From Caballeronia novacaledonica (GTDB lineage: Bacteria > Pseudomonadota > Gammaproteobacteria > Burkholderiales > Burkholderiaceae): a stretch of DNA of 64,000 nucleotides. The DNA is taken from the NCBI RefSeq assembly GCF_900258035.1, contig NZ_OGTP01000002.1, forward strand, positions 372,001 to 436,000, given 5' to 3'. The notes beneath the pieces were generated by a model. It had not been told where the DNA came from. It ran no database searches and was given only the letters and a program-made list of their open reading frames with translations. Position 1 is the first letter of the stretch. Each line of letters begins with the position of its first letter. Made by a program: the position numbers and the translations under genes. Positions 1 through 8,456 of this stretch are shown here, one piece after another.

Positions 1-1
1 C

Positions 2-145
2 TCGCGCAACCGGCAGACCGGCGGCACGGGTCTGGGGCTCGCCATCGCGCGGCAGCTCACGCTCGCGATGGACGCGTCGCTTACGCTGCATCATCGCGAA
101 GGCGGCGGGCTGGAAGCGCGTCTCGTCCTGAAAAAGGCGGCTTAA
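2..145 (+). CDS. Sensor histidine kinase, C-terminal end (partial)
   Basis: The frame is open from the window edge to a TAA and encodes the last 47 residues of a protein. It contains TGGTGLGLAIARQL, the G2-type box of the HATPase_c ATP-binding domain of two-component histidine kinases, followed by the usual glycine-rich final strand (REGGGLEARLVL). The sensor and dimerisation parts lie outside the window, so the stimulus cannot be guessed. No cognate response regulator follows it; it probably lies upstream. Kinase assignment is confident, identity unknown. Confidence 0.8.
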   Translation, partial: SRNRQTGGTGLGLAIARQLTLAMDASLTLHHREGGGLEARLVLKKAA

Positions 146-432
146 AATACGATGTCCTATATCGAACGAGGACTACACGTTAGTCCCGCTTGACGTTCGA
201 TGGCGATCTCCGCTAACGTTTGCTCCATGACGCGCGAACCTACGCGCGCACCGGACATTGCTGGAGACGCCATGCCCCGCCCCGCCGATGTTGTACGACA
301 TCGTTTGTTTTCTCCGCCGCAGCCGCCCGGCTGACGCCCGCTTCACGCTTCCCTTCGACATTCAAACCGGACGCCGCGCCGTGCGTCCGCGCGCCTGTGC
401 GCGCGCTCAAAATCCGCATCGAGGAGACTTTC
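146..432. other. Intergenic region upstream of the GH28 gene
   Basis: No convincing gene. A short hairpin, GGACTA-CACGT-TAGTCC (170-186), follows the kinase stop but has no T-run after it, so it is at best a weak terminator. Long open frames here on both strands are composition artefacts. The ribosome binding site GAGGAG of the next gene lies at 421-426. Confidence 0.4.
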
Positions 433-2445
433 ATGAAACAACCGAAACATGCATCGGCGGTGCGATCCGCCGCGCGCCGCACGTTCGTCAAATTCGCGGG
501 CATTTCGGCGGGCGCGCCGCTCATCGGGGCGATGGGCGCGCTCGGCACGCTCGCGGGCTGCGGCGGCCACGACGATTCGGATTCCGGCTCCGGCTCGACG
601 CCGCCGCCCGCCGCGCAAGACCCGATCTGGGGCCCGTCCGGTTCGGCGACGCAAATCGTGAACGCGCTGCAAAACGTATCGACGTCGATGTTTCCGGGCC
701 GCCAGTTCCTCGTCACCGATTACGGCGCGAAGCCCTGCGCGGTCGTCGCGGCGGCGAATCCGTACACCGATCCGGCCAAATCGCCCTTGAGCTCCGGCGC
801 CGACCAGACCCACGCGCCCAATTCCTTCGACTCGCGCCCGGCGTTTCTCGCCGCCATCGCGGCGTGCAACGCGGCGGGCGGCGGACATGTGGTCGTGCCG
901 GCGGGCGCATGGTATTGCGCCGGCCCGGTCGTGCTGCTGTCCAACGTCGATTTTCATCTGTCCGCGAACTGCACGATCTACTTCAGCCCGAATCCCGCCG
1001 ACTACGCGAAGGACGGCCCGATCGATTGCGGCCCGAACGGCAAGCTCTACTACAGCCGCTGGCAGGCGAACGACTGCCTCAACTACGGCCCGCCGGTCTA
1101 CGCGCGCAACCAGAACAACATCGCGGTCACGGGCGAAGGTAATACGTCCGTGCTCAACGGCCAGGCGATGACGCCCTTCGCCGGCAGCGGCAACACCGCG
1201 ACGTGCTGGTGGACGTGGAAAGGCAATAACGGCGTCTACGGCTGCGTGAGTTCGTCGACGCCTTCCCAGGCATCGGGCAATGCGAACAACGTCGATCTGA
1301 AAACCGCCGTGCCCGGCATCTCCGATGCGCTCTACGCCGAACTGACCAATCCCGCCACGCCCTGGCAGCAGGACCAGAACTATCTGCCGGCGCTGTCGGA
1401 GGCGGGCGTCGCGATCGAGAAACGCATCTTCGGCGTCGGCCATTACTTGCGGCCCTGCATGGTGGAGTTCATCGGCTGCACGAACGTGCTGATGGAGAGT
1501 TATCGCACGAACAACACGCCGTTCTGGCAGCACCATCCGACCGATTGCACGAATGTCGTGATGCGCGGCGTGACCGTGGACAGCATCGGCCCGAACAACG
1601 ACGGCTTCGATCCCGACGCCTGCGACAAGGTCCTGTGCGAGAACGTCACGTTCAACACCGGCGACGACTGCATCGCGATCAAGTCGGGCAAGGATCTCGA
1701 CACGCAATACGGCCCGGCGCAAAACCACGTCATCCAGAATTGCACGATGAACAGCGGCCACGGCGGCATCACGCTCGGCAGCGAAATGGGCGGCGGCGTG
1801 CAGCAGATCTACGCGCGCAATCTGCAGATGCTCAACACGTTCTGGGCGACGAATTCGCTGAACATCGCGATCCGCATCAAGACGAACATGAATCGCGGCG
1901 GCTTCGTGAAGGATTTCTACGTGGACAACGTCACGCTGCCCAACGGCGTGAGCCTCACGCCTTCCGGCTACGGCAGCAGCCTGCTCGCGGGCAGCCCGAT
2001 CAACGCGACGGTGCCGCTCGGCGTCGCGACGGCGACGGCGGCGAATCCGTCGGCGGCGCAGGGCGGGATCATCACGTTCGACTGCGACTATCAGCCCTCG
2101 AAAGACGCGATCCGCACGCGGCCCGCGCTCGTGCAGAACGTGAACATTTCGAACGTGAAGGCGAGCAATGTCTCGCTGAACGGCGTGAACGGTTCGTGTT
2201 TTCAGGCGATCGTCGCGCAAGGTCCGGTCGCGTTCGATTACAACGGCCCCGCGCCCACGCCCGCGATTCCCGCGATCACCGGCGTGACGATCACGGATTG
2301 CGATTTCGGCACGCCGGTCGCGGCCGGCCCCGCCAGCGCGACGACGCCCGGCCCGATCTACGCGTACAACGTGCACGACATCGTGTTGAAGAACACCGTG
2401 ATCGCGGGCGTAACGATGAACTCGACGGTCAGCGATCCGCGCTGA
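433..2445 (+). CDS. Exported GH28 polygalacturonase-like glycoside hydrolase
   Basis: A 670-residue protein of the right-handed beta-helix GH28 family, which hydrolyses pectic galacturonans. The four family motifs are visible in order: NNDGFD (388-393), GDDC (410-413), SGHGG (441-445) and RIK (481-483). The aspartates of the first two motifs are the expected acid/base residues. The N terminus has a twin-arginine motif (RRTFVK, 15-20), a hydrophobic stretch and a lipobox-like LAGC (40-43), then a Ser/Gly/Asp linker, suggesting Tat export and possibly a lipidated, anchored enzyme. The start at 433 is chosen because GAGGAG precedes it; an upstream open extension lacks such a site. It is longer than typical GH28 enzymes, with extra sequence before and after the helix motifs. 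It ends 17 bp inside the convergent glycosyltransferase gene. Pectin as substrate is family inference. Confidence 0.88.
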   Translation: MKQPKHASAVRSAARRTFVKFAGISAGAPLIGAMGALGTLAGCGGHDDSDSGSGSTPPPAAQDPIWGPSGSATQIVNALQNVSTSMFPGRQFLVTDYGAKPCAVVAAANPYTDPAKSPLSSGADQTHAPNSFDSRPAFLAAIAACNAAGGGHVVVPAGAWYCAGPVVLLSNVDFHLSANCTIYFSPNPADYAKDGPIDCGPNGKLYYSRWQANDCLNYGPPVYARNQNNIAVTGEGNTSVLNGQAMTPFAGSGNTATCWWTWKGNNGVYGCVSSSTPSQASGNANNVDLKTAVPGISDALYAELTNPATPWQQDQNYLPALSEAGVAIEKRIFGVGHYLRPCMVEFIGCTNVLMESYRTNNTPFWQHHPTDCTNVVMRGVTVDSIGPNNDGFDPDACDKVLCENVTFNTGDDCIAIKSGKDLDTQYGPAQNHVIQNCTMNSGHGGITLGSEMGGGVQQIYARNLQMLNTFWATNSLNIAIRIKTNMNRGGFVKDFYVDNVTLPNGVSLTPSGYGSSLLAGSPINATVPLGVATATAANPSAAQGGIITFDCDYQPSKDAIRTRPALVQNVNISNVKASNVSLNGVNGSCFQAIVAQGPVAFDYNGPAPTPAIPAITGVTITDCDFGTPVAAGPASATTPGPIYAYNVHDIVLKNTVIAGVTMNSTVSDPR

Positions 2446-3205
2446 AGCCGAGGCGGCGCCACGCGAGCATCGGCAGGCGCAGCAGAAAGCCGAGGAGGAG
2501 GCGCGCGTGCATCCACGTGAGCAGCGCATTGTCGCGGCCATAGCGGAAATGCGAGACGCCGCCCTCTTCCGGCTTGAAATAGCGCACGGGCGCGTCGAGG
2601 TTGATCGGGCGCACGCCGCGCCAGCACAGACGCACCACCGCTTCGGGATCGAAGTCGAAGCGGCGCATCCAGGTTTGCTTGCGCATCAGCGCGGCGAGCG
2701 GCGCGATCGGGTAGACGCGAAATCCGTACAACGAGTCGCCGATGCCCATCCACAGCGTTTCCAGATTCGCCCAGCCGTTCGAGATGCGCCGGCCCTGCAC
2801 GCGCAATTGCGGCGCGCTCGCGTCGAAGGTCGGGCGGCCGAGGATCATCGCGTCGGGGGCGCGCATCGACGTTTCCATGAACGCGCCGATCAGCGCGGCG
2901 GGATGCTGGCCGTCCGAGTCCATCGTCAGCGCGTGCGTGAAGCCGAGTTTCGCGGCTTCGTCGAGGCCCGCGAGGATCGCCGCGCCCTTGCCGCGATTCT
3001 CCGGCAGCACGATCACGCGCAGGCCCGGATCGGCCTGGGCCATTTTCGTGAGGCGTTCTGCGCTGCCGTCCGTGCTGCCATCGACGACGACCCACACCGG
3101 ATTCCATTGCTCACGCGCGCCGCGCACCGTTTCGTCGACTTTCTCGCCGGGGTTGTAGCTCGGAATGAGGACGAGATGCGTGGACGAAGCGCGTGTCGAA
3201 AGCAT
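2429..3205 (-). CDS. Family 2 glycosyltransferase of the APE locus
   Basis: A 258-residue GT-A fold glycosyltransferase. It shows the N-terminal strand LVLIPSYNPG (11-20), the nucleotide-binding VVVDGSTDGS region (39-48) and a DSD metal/nucleotide motif (96-98, within TMDSDGQHP). The C terminus is hydrophobic and basic, suggesting membrane association. Such GT2 proteins occur in aryl polyene clusters and are thought to help attach the polyene to a lipid or sugar anchor; here that role is inferred from position as last gene of the left arm. The gene lies 61 bp beyond the acyltransferase stop. The alternative is a dolichol-phosphate-mannose-synthase-like enzyme unrelated to pigment. Confidence 0.85.
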   Translation of the reverse strand: MLSTRASSTHLVLIPSYNPGEKVDETVRGAREQWNPVWVVVDGSTDGSAERLTKMAQADPGLRVIVLPENRGKGAAILAGLDEAAKLGFTHALTMDSDGQHPAALIGAFMETSMRAPDAMILGRPTFDASAPQLRVQGRRISNGWANLETLWMGIGDSLYGFRVYPIAPLAALMRKQTWMRRFDFDPEAVVRLCWRGVRPINLDAPVRYFKPEEGGVSHFRYGRDNALLTWMHARLLLGFLLRLPMLAWRRLGFSADR

Positions 3206-3266
3206 TGAGAAAAGCGGGGAGCGAAAGAGATACGGCGAATTTTAACGTCTGCCGGCGCGGCGGCTT

Positions 3267-4076
3267 TCAGTCGCGCGGACGATGCGTGTCGAGTTCGCCC
3301 GCATAGAAGCGCTGCAATTCGGCGATGAACGCCTGCAGCGCGGCGTGATCGCGTCCCGGCGGCGCGAAACGGCGGCCGAGCGTCACGCGGTAGGTGATGG
3401 GCAGCGCGGGCTTTCGGAAAATCTGCCAGCCCTTGCCGAGAAAGCCCGAATCCGTCTCGATGATGAGCGTCTGCACCGGCACCTGCGCGCGCCCCGCGAT
3501 CAGCGCAATGCCGCCCTTCAGCGGATTCACCGACGCCTGTTCCGTGCGCGTGCCTTCGGGAAAGAGCAGGAGCGGCGAGCCGCGCTGCAATTCGGCGACG
3601 GCGGCGCGGATCAACCCGACGGACGTGTCGTTGACGATATAACCCGCGAGCAGCGCGCCCGGCCCGAGAAACACGTTGCCGGCGACATCGCCTTTCATCA
3701 CGCAGCAGGTATCGGGGACGCGCGAGGCGATCAAGAGCGCGTCGAGCAGGCACGGATGATTCGGCGCGAGGATCATCGCGGGCTGGTGCGCGAGCGCGTC
3801 GAGTTCGGAGAGATCGAAGCGGCATGCGCCGAGCGTGCGCAACAGCACGAAGTAGCCATGCCACACGCGCTGCACGGCAATGCGTCCGACGCGCCGCCCG
3901 GCATCGGCGGACAGCACGCGCCGCAAGATCCACGCGAACGGACACCACGCGAGACACACGAGCGCGAGCACGACGAGCGCGAAATAGAACGCCACGCACT
4001 GCCGCGCGGATTCGAGCGCCCGGCCAGCCGACACCTTCCCGCCCGCGCCGCCGATTTTCCGATGGGCGTCACTCAT
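3267..4076 (-). CDS. Lysophospholipid acyltransferase (PlsC-like) of the APE locus
   Basis: A 269-residue 1-acyl-glycerol-phosphate-type acyltransferase. A hydrophobic segment spans about 28-52. The PlsC motifs are NHPCLLD (106-112, the NHx4D catalytic motif) and FPEGTR (172-177). APE clusters normally carry such an enzyme, probably to move the aryl-polyene acyl chain to its membrane anchor. The start is set at 4076, where ATG overlaps the OmpV-like gene stop by 8 bases (ATGAGTGA), indicating translational coupling. The longer frame upstream is an overlap artefact. Acyltransferase assignment is firm; the substrate is inferred. Confidence 0.86.
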   Translation of the reverse strand: MSDAHRKIGGAGGKVSAGRALESARQCVAFYFALVVLALVCLAWCPFAWILRRVLSADAGRRVGRIAVQRVWHGYFVLLRTLGACRFDLSELDALAHQPAMILAPNHPCLLDALLIASRVPDTCCVMKGDVAGNVFLGPGALLAGYIVNDTSVGLIRAAVAELQRGSPLLLFPEGTRTEQASVNPLKGGIALIAGRAQVPVQTLIIETDSGFLGKGWQIFRKPALPITYRVTLGRRFAPPGRDHAALQAFIAELQRFYAGELDTHRPRD

Positions 4077-4911
4077 CGCTCGCCACCATTTTCGACGACT
4101 GCCCGAACACCCACGCCACCGCCACGCCGCCGGACAGCGCGCTCTTTTGCCGGACGAGCGGGCTGTCGGCGAAGCTCGCGCCGGCGAGATTCGCGTAGCG
4201 CATGAACGCGCCGACCCAGTAACGGCTGAAGCGCCGCGACATCGACACGAGCGCCTGCGTGCCCGCGTAGCCGCCGTTCGCCTGGAACGCGGGACGGCCG
4301 GGCGTCGCGTATTGCGGCGCGACCGTGTAGTAGTGGTCGCTGTATTTGCCGTCGGCGAACATCGGACCGGCGAGCATGCCGACGCGCAGCCCCGGCACGC
4401 CCGCGACATCGACGAGATCGAGATTCAGGTTCGGCTCGAACTGCCAGCCGACCGTCTTCGGCGACGATTCCAGCGTGATGCCCATGCGCACCGGCAGGCG
4501 CAGATCGAGCAGCACGTCGCGCGACGGCGAGCGCCACAGATGCACTTCCACCGACGGGCCGATTTCGATGGTCGGCTTGAGATCGGGCATGCCGGCGCGC
4601 GCGTTGTCGTCGCGGCTGGAAACGGGCAGCGAACCGAGCACGCTGATGTTGAAGTTGACGCGGTCGGTATCGAGCAGTTGGCCGCGCACGCCGTCGCGAT
4701 CGGCGCGGAAGAACTTGCCGCGATAGATCACGTAGGGAAACGGAAAGGGCCACGCGCGCGTCTGGTCCGAGCCGGGATAATGCGGGAACGCCGCCACGCC
4801 CATGCCGATGCCCAGTTCCCACAACGGCTTGCTCGGCGGCGGTTCATCGGCGCATGCTGCCGCGCTCGCGACGAGCAGCATCAGAAACGCAAGACATGAT
4901 CGCATCGTCAT
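4069..4911 (-). CDS. MipA/OmpV family outer-membrane protein
   Basis: A 280-residue protein with an N-terminal signal peptide ending near ACADEPP. It continues with alternating beta-strand sequence and the family-style opening WELGIGMGVAAFPHYPGSDQ. MipA/OmpV proteins form outer-membrane beta-barrels; MipA was described as a scaffold for murein enzymes. The ATG at 4911 overlaps the upstream flavoprotein stop by one base (TGATG), and the 3' end overlaps the acyltransferase start, so it is translated within the pigment operon. A role in presenting or retaining the polyene at the outer membrane is plausible but only inferred from the operon. Confidence 0.82.
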   Translation of the reverse strand: MTMRSCLAFLMLLVASAAACADEPPPSKPLWELGIGMGVAAFPHYPGSDQTRAWPFPFPYVIYRGKFFRADRDGVRGQLLDTDRVNFNISVLGSLPVSSRDDNARAGMPDLKPTIEIGPSVEVHLWRSPSRDVLLDLRLPVRMGITLESSPKTVGWQFEPNLNLDLVDVAGVPGLRVGMLAGPMFADGKYSDHYYTVAPQYATPGRPAFQANGGYAGTQALVSMSRRFSRYWVGAFMRYANLAGASFADSPLVRQKSALSGGVAVAWVFGQSSKMVASDE

Positions 4912-6230
4912 CAATTGGCCGATGGCTCCGCGTCGCTCAGATTGCGCTTGCGCATTCGATACGCCTTCAGCGAATTGCGCCAGTCGAGCGCGGCCGAAAC
5001 GTAATAGACGCCCTTGAACGCGCGCAGCGAATGCCAGATCGGCGTGCTGCCGAAAATATCGCCCGCGAGCAGCGACAAGAGCGCTTCCTTCATGCGCAAC
5101 GGGTTGCGCGGGCCCATGAAGAGATTGCGCATGGTCGGCGAGGTCATGCGGTAGATGAACCAGGAAAACTCGCGCGGGCCGTGGCGCACGTCGCGGTCGA
5201 ACTTCGCGAGCGCGGCGGGCGCGTCGGCGGGATTGCAGAGCGCCGCGTCGATCGCTTCCGCGCCCGCGAACGCGCTTTGCATCGCGAGCATCACGCCGGA
5301 CGAGAACACCGGATCGATGAACGCGAACGCATCGCCGAGCAGCAGGAAGTTGCGCCCGTGCGTCATGTCGCCGGTGTACGAATAGTTGCCCGTCGCGTGG
5401 ACTTCGCTGATCAGTTCGGCCTCTTCGAGCCGCTCGGCGAGCGGCGCGCACAGCGCGATGGTGTCGCGAAAAAACGTTTCGACCGATGTGCCCTTCGGAC
5501 GCCGCTTCAGATACGCGGGCCACACGACCGCGCCGATGCTCGTCGCGCCGTCCGCGAGCGGAATGAACCAGAACCAGCCGTGCTCGAACCAGAACACGGT
5601 GATATTGCCTTCGTTCTGCCCGTCGTTGCGGCGGGCATTCCGGAAATGGCCGTAAAGCGCCGACGAATTGTGGCGCTCGTTGCGGCGCTTGGTCTTGAAA
5701 CGGTTCGCGAGCAGCGTATCGCGCCCGGAAGCATCGACGACGAAACGCGCGCGCACTGCCTCGATGCGGCCGTCGTCGTGCTCGGCGTCGATCGTCGCGC
5801 CCGAACCGTCCGGCGCAAACGCGACGTCGCGCGCGCAGCAGCCCTCGCTCACGTGCGCGCCGTGTTTCGCCGCGTTGCGCAGCAGGATTTCGTCGAGTTC
5901 GGAGCGGCGCACCTGATACGCGCTCGGCATCGACTTGTCCCAGGCGTCGGCGAAGAGAAAGCGCTGCATGCGATCGCCGTGCTGCGGCGACACGAACTCG
6001 GCCGCGAGCTTGACCATGCCGATGGCGCGCACTTCATCGGCGACGCCGAGGCGTTCGAAAAGCCGCAGATTCGCCGGCAGCAGCGATTCGCCGATATGAA
6101 AACGCGGATGCCGCGCCTTCTCCAGCACCCGCACGCGATAGCCGCGGTCCGCGAGCAGCGTCGCCGCGGTCGATCCGGCGGGCCCGCCGCCGATCACCGC
6201 CACGTCCCAGGTTTGCGTCGCTTCGCTCAT
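4911..6230 (-). CDS. Halogenase-like FAD-dependent oxidoreductase of the APE locus
   Basis: A 439-residue flavoprotein. The dinucleotide-binding GGGPAG (14-19) is followed by HIGESLLP (45-52), a lysine at 74 (GMVKLAAEF) and a WFWFIP segment that fits the WxWxIP fingerprint of flavin-dependent halogenases. LLGDAFAFIDPVFSSG is the second FAD motif. Related proteins occur in xanthomonadin and flexirubin loci. It could halogenate or oxidise the aryl head, or act as a reductase, since the same fold includes geranylgeranyl reductases. The start at 6230 is preceded by AAGGAG (6235-6240); 20 bp separate it from the ketoreductase gene. Flavoprotein family is sure, chemistry is not. Confidence 0.85.
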   Translation of the reverse strand: MSEATQTWDVAVIGGGPAGSTAATLLADRGYRVRVLEKARHPRFHIGESLLPANLRLFERLGVADEVRAIGMVKLAAEFVSPQHGDRMQRFLFADAWDKSMPSAYQVRRSELDEILLRNAAKHGAHVSEGCCARDVAFAPDGSGATIDAEHDDGRIEAVRARFVVDASGRDTLLANRFKTKRRNERHNSSALYGHFRNARRNDGQNEGNITVFWFEHGWFWFIPLADGATSIGAVVWPAYLKRRPKGTSVETFFRDTIALCAPLAERLEEAELISEVHATGNYSYTGDMTHGRNFLLLGDAFAFIDPVFSSGVMLAMQSAFAGAEAIDAALCNPADAPAALAKFDRDVRHGPREFSWFIYRMTSPTMRNLFMGPRNPLRMKEALLSLLAGDIFGSTPIWHSLRAFKGVYYVSAALDWRNSLKAYRMRKRNLSDAEPSAN

Positions 6231-6249
6231 TGCACTCCTTTGATTCGAT

Positions 6250-6966
6250 TCATGCGATTCCGCCATTGATCGACAGAACCTGTCCGGTGACATAGGCCGC
6301 CGCGTCCGACACCAGATACGCCACCATGCCCGCGACTTCCTCCGCCGAGCCCGCGCGCTGCGCCGGCACCCGTTGCCTGATGCGCTCGGGCGGAAAAGCG
6401 CTGCCGAGCATCGGCGAATCGATGATGCCGGGCGCCACCGCGTTCACCGTGATGCCCCGCGACGCGAGTTCCTGCGCGAGCGCGCGCGTCGCGCCGATCA
6501 GGCCCGCCTTCGCGGCCGCGTAATTCACCTGCCCGCGATTGCCCGCGACGCCCGACAGCGACGACATGTTGACGATGCGTCCCCAGCGCGTGCGGATCAT
6601 CGGCATCAGAAGCGGCTGCGTGACGTTGAAAAACCCGTCGAGCGTGACGTCGAGCACGCGTTTCCATTGCTGGCGCGTCATGCCGGCCATTGGCGCGTCG
6701 TCGTGGATGCCCGCGTTGTTCACGAGAATCTGCACCGGGCCATCGGCCAGGATGCGCGTAATCGCAACGTTCGTGGCGTCGGGATCGGTCACGTCGAAGG
6801 CGATTGCATGCGCCGTGCCGCCCGCCGCGCGGATGGCTTGCGCGCAGCTTTCAGCGCGTTCGATGCCGCCGTTCGCGTGAATCCAGACTTCGTGTCCGGA
6901 TGCGCCCAGCGCGCGGCCGATCGCCTGTCCGATCGCGCCGCTGCCGCCTGTCACGAGCGCGCGCAT
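6250..6966 (-). CDS. 3-oxoacyl-ACP reductase (FabG-like), APE locus
   Basis: A 238-residue short-chain dehydrogenase. It has the cofactor motif TGGSGAIG (6-13), NNAG (83-86), the catalytic serines in MSSLSG (134-139) and YxxxK as Y149/K153. Length and motifs match FabG-type NADPH ketoreductases. In APE synthesis this activity reduces the keto group after each malonyl extension on the ACP. It lies between the ACP and the flavoprotein genes on the same strand. The 154-bp gap between it and the ACP gene holds no recognisable gene. Confidence 0.9.
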   Translation of the reverse strand: MRALVTGGSGAIGQAIGRALGASGHEVWIHANGGIERAESCAQAIRAAGGTAHAIAFDVTDPDATNVAITRILADGPVQILVNNAGIHDDAPMAGMTRQQWKRVLDVTLDGFFNVTQPLLMPMIRTRWGRIVNMSSLSGVAGNRGQVNYAAAKAGLIGATRALAQELASRGITVNAVAPGIIDSPMLGSAFPPERIRQRVPAQRAGSAEEVAGMVAYLVSDAAAYVTGQVLSINGGIA

Positions 6967-7120
6967 CGCGTGGTTCCCGTCATCGATTGCATTGCGCCTG
7001 TCCGTTTCCCGTGTTGCGCGGCCGCATCGGCGAGCGCACGAGCGTGCGCGTCGTTAGTCTCGATGCGGCGGATTTCACTTGCATGACAGCGGCTGCCGGC
7101 GCGTGAAGCCGCGCCCCGCC

Positions 7121-7381
7121 TTATTTCGTGCGATGCGCGGCGACGTGCGCCGCGAGCGCGCCGAGGCTCGCGAAGATTTTCTGGTTGTCCGGATTGTCGG
7201 AGCGCAGCTCGAAGCCGTATTTCTTCGAGATCAGGAGCGCAATCTCCAGGATGTCGATGGAATCGAGCCCGAAACCTTCTTCATACAAGCGCGTATCGGC
7301 CGAGACGGCCTTGGGATCGACGTCTTCGAGATTTAGTTCGGCGACGATCAGCTCGGCGAGCTCTCTTTCCAGTTCGTTCAT
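7121..7381 (-). CDS. Acyl carrier protein, APE locus
   Basis: An 86-residue acidic acyl carrier protein. The phosphopantetheine attachment motif is GLDSID, with the serine at 41, followed by the usual helix III region and an amphipathic C terminus. It is the first gene of the left arm of the divergent pigment locus and would carry the growing polyene chain. Published APE loci often have two ACPs; only this one is seen here. The start at 7381 is chosen by the ACP length; an upstream open extension has no ACP-like sequence. Confidence 0.93.
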   Translation of the reverse strand: MNELERELAELIVAELNLEDVDPKAVSADTRLYEEGFGLDSIDILEIALLISKKYGFELRSDNPDNQKIFASLGALAAHVAAHRTK

Positions 7382-7802
7382 CGTGTGCGTGCGGGCCGGC
7401 GCAAAGACGTGCGCCCCGGGTTCTCCGCACGCCATCGGCTGCCTGTTTCGAGATAATTGCAGTGGCGAAATTCTAGACGATGCCCTCTGGCCCGCCTAGT
7501 AGGAAAGGTAACCGGCCGGAATGAATGCCGCACGGCGAAATTTCCGAGAAAAATCAGCGGTTTCGCCGCCGGGCGGGACCCCTGCGCCGGTAGGGTAAAA
7601 TCCGCCGCTCCGACGAATGTAAGATCATCGAACAATCGGTTACAGACCGGGCGCGCACCCGCGCGGGAAAATGATCGTCAGCCGGGCGACTGCCGGGTTT
7701 TTGTTCAACAACTAAGCGTTCCGTAACGAGCGCCGCAGCCGCATTCATGTTGCGTACCTTTTTCCTTCTTTCAGGCGCCCCGCGCGCAGCGGAATTACGC
7801 CG
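7382..7802. promoter_or_regulatory. Divergent promoter region of the APE locus
   Basis: A 421-bp gap separates the two arms of the pigment locus, so both promoters and any shared operator should lie here. It is visibly less GC-rich than the flanks. I can see no gene and no perfect long palindrome. A TAGAAT-like -10 (minus strand, 7475-7470) lacks a good -35. The placement is by gene orientation; individual promoter elements are not assigned. Confidence 0.5.
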
Positions 7803-8456
7803 ATGAACGCCGCCCGATTTCTGCGCGCGGCGGGCGTCGTCGGCGCGATCGCCGCGTACCAGCTTGCCGCGCATCACGCCGCTTCCACGCCGGGCGCGCA
7901 CGCGCTGGGGCTGGCGCTCGTCCTCGCGCCGATCCTGCTGATCGCGCTGAACGCCTCGACGCGCTCGCCGGCACGCGCCTGGCTGCTGCCGCTCTGGGCG
8001 CTCGCCTGCGCTGCGTTGTGGGTGGAGCGCGCGCCGCTCACCGCGCATTTCGGCTGGGGCCTGTGGCTCGAACACGCGTGCTTCAATCTCGCGCTCGCAT
8101 GGATGTTCGGCCGCACGCTCGTTCACGGCCGCGAGCCGCTGTGCACGCAGTTCGCGACGCTGGTCCACGGCAAGCTTGAACCGCGCGCCGCGCGCTACAC
8201 GCGGCGCGTCACGGCGGCGTGGACGCTTTTCTTCATCGCGACCGCGCTCGTGTCGACGGTGCTGTTCGCGTGCGCCTCCATCGTCGCGTGGTCCACCTTC
8301 GCCAACTATCTCGCGCTGCCGCTCGTCGGGCTGATGTTCGTCGCCGAATACGCGTGCCGCCGCTTCGCGCTGCCGGATATGAAGCCGTCGAGCATCATGG
8401 ACGCCGTTCGCGCCTACACGCATTCGATGCAAATGCGTCGCAGCGGAGCGCAGTGA
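7803..8456 (+). CDS. COG4648-type inner-membrane protein of the APE locus
   Basis: A 217-residue protein with about six hydrophobic segments, including LALVLAPILLIAL, a Trp-rich second pair and WTLFFIATALVSTVLFAC. It resembles the small membrane proteins that routinely sit beside the AMP-ligase in aryl polyene clusters. Its biochemical role is unknown to me. Its TGA overlaps the ATG of the AMP-ligase gene by one base, so the two are translationally coupled. It is the first gene of the right arm. Confidence 0.72.
   Translation: MNAARFLRAAGVVGAIAAYQLAAHHAASTPGAHALGLALVLAPILLIALNASTRSPARAWLLPLWALACAALWVERAPLTAHFGWGLWLEHACFNLALAWMFGRTLVHGREPLCTQFATLVHGKLEPRAARYTRRVTAAWTLFFIATALVSTVLFACASIVAWSTFANYLALPLVGLMFVAEYACRRFALPDMKPSSIMDAVRAYTHSMQMRRSGAQ

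Noticed and set aside
343..2541. Long minus-strand open frame of 732 codons
   Set aside because: It is antisense to the GH28 gene, is Arg/His/Ala-rich with no domain, and is explained by high-GC codon use on the other strand.
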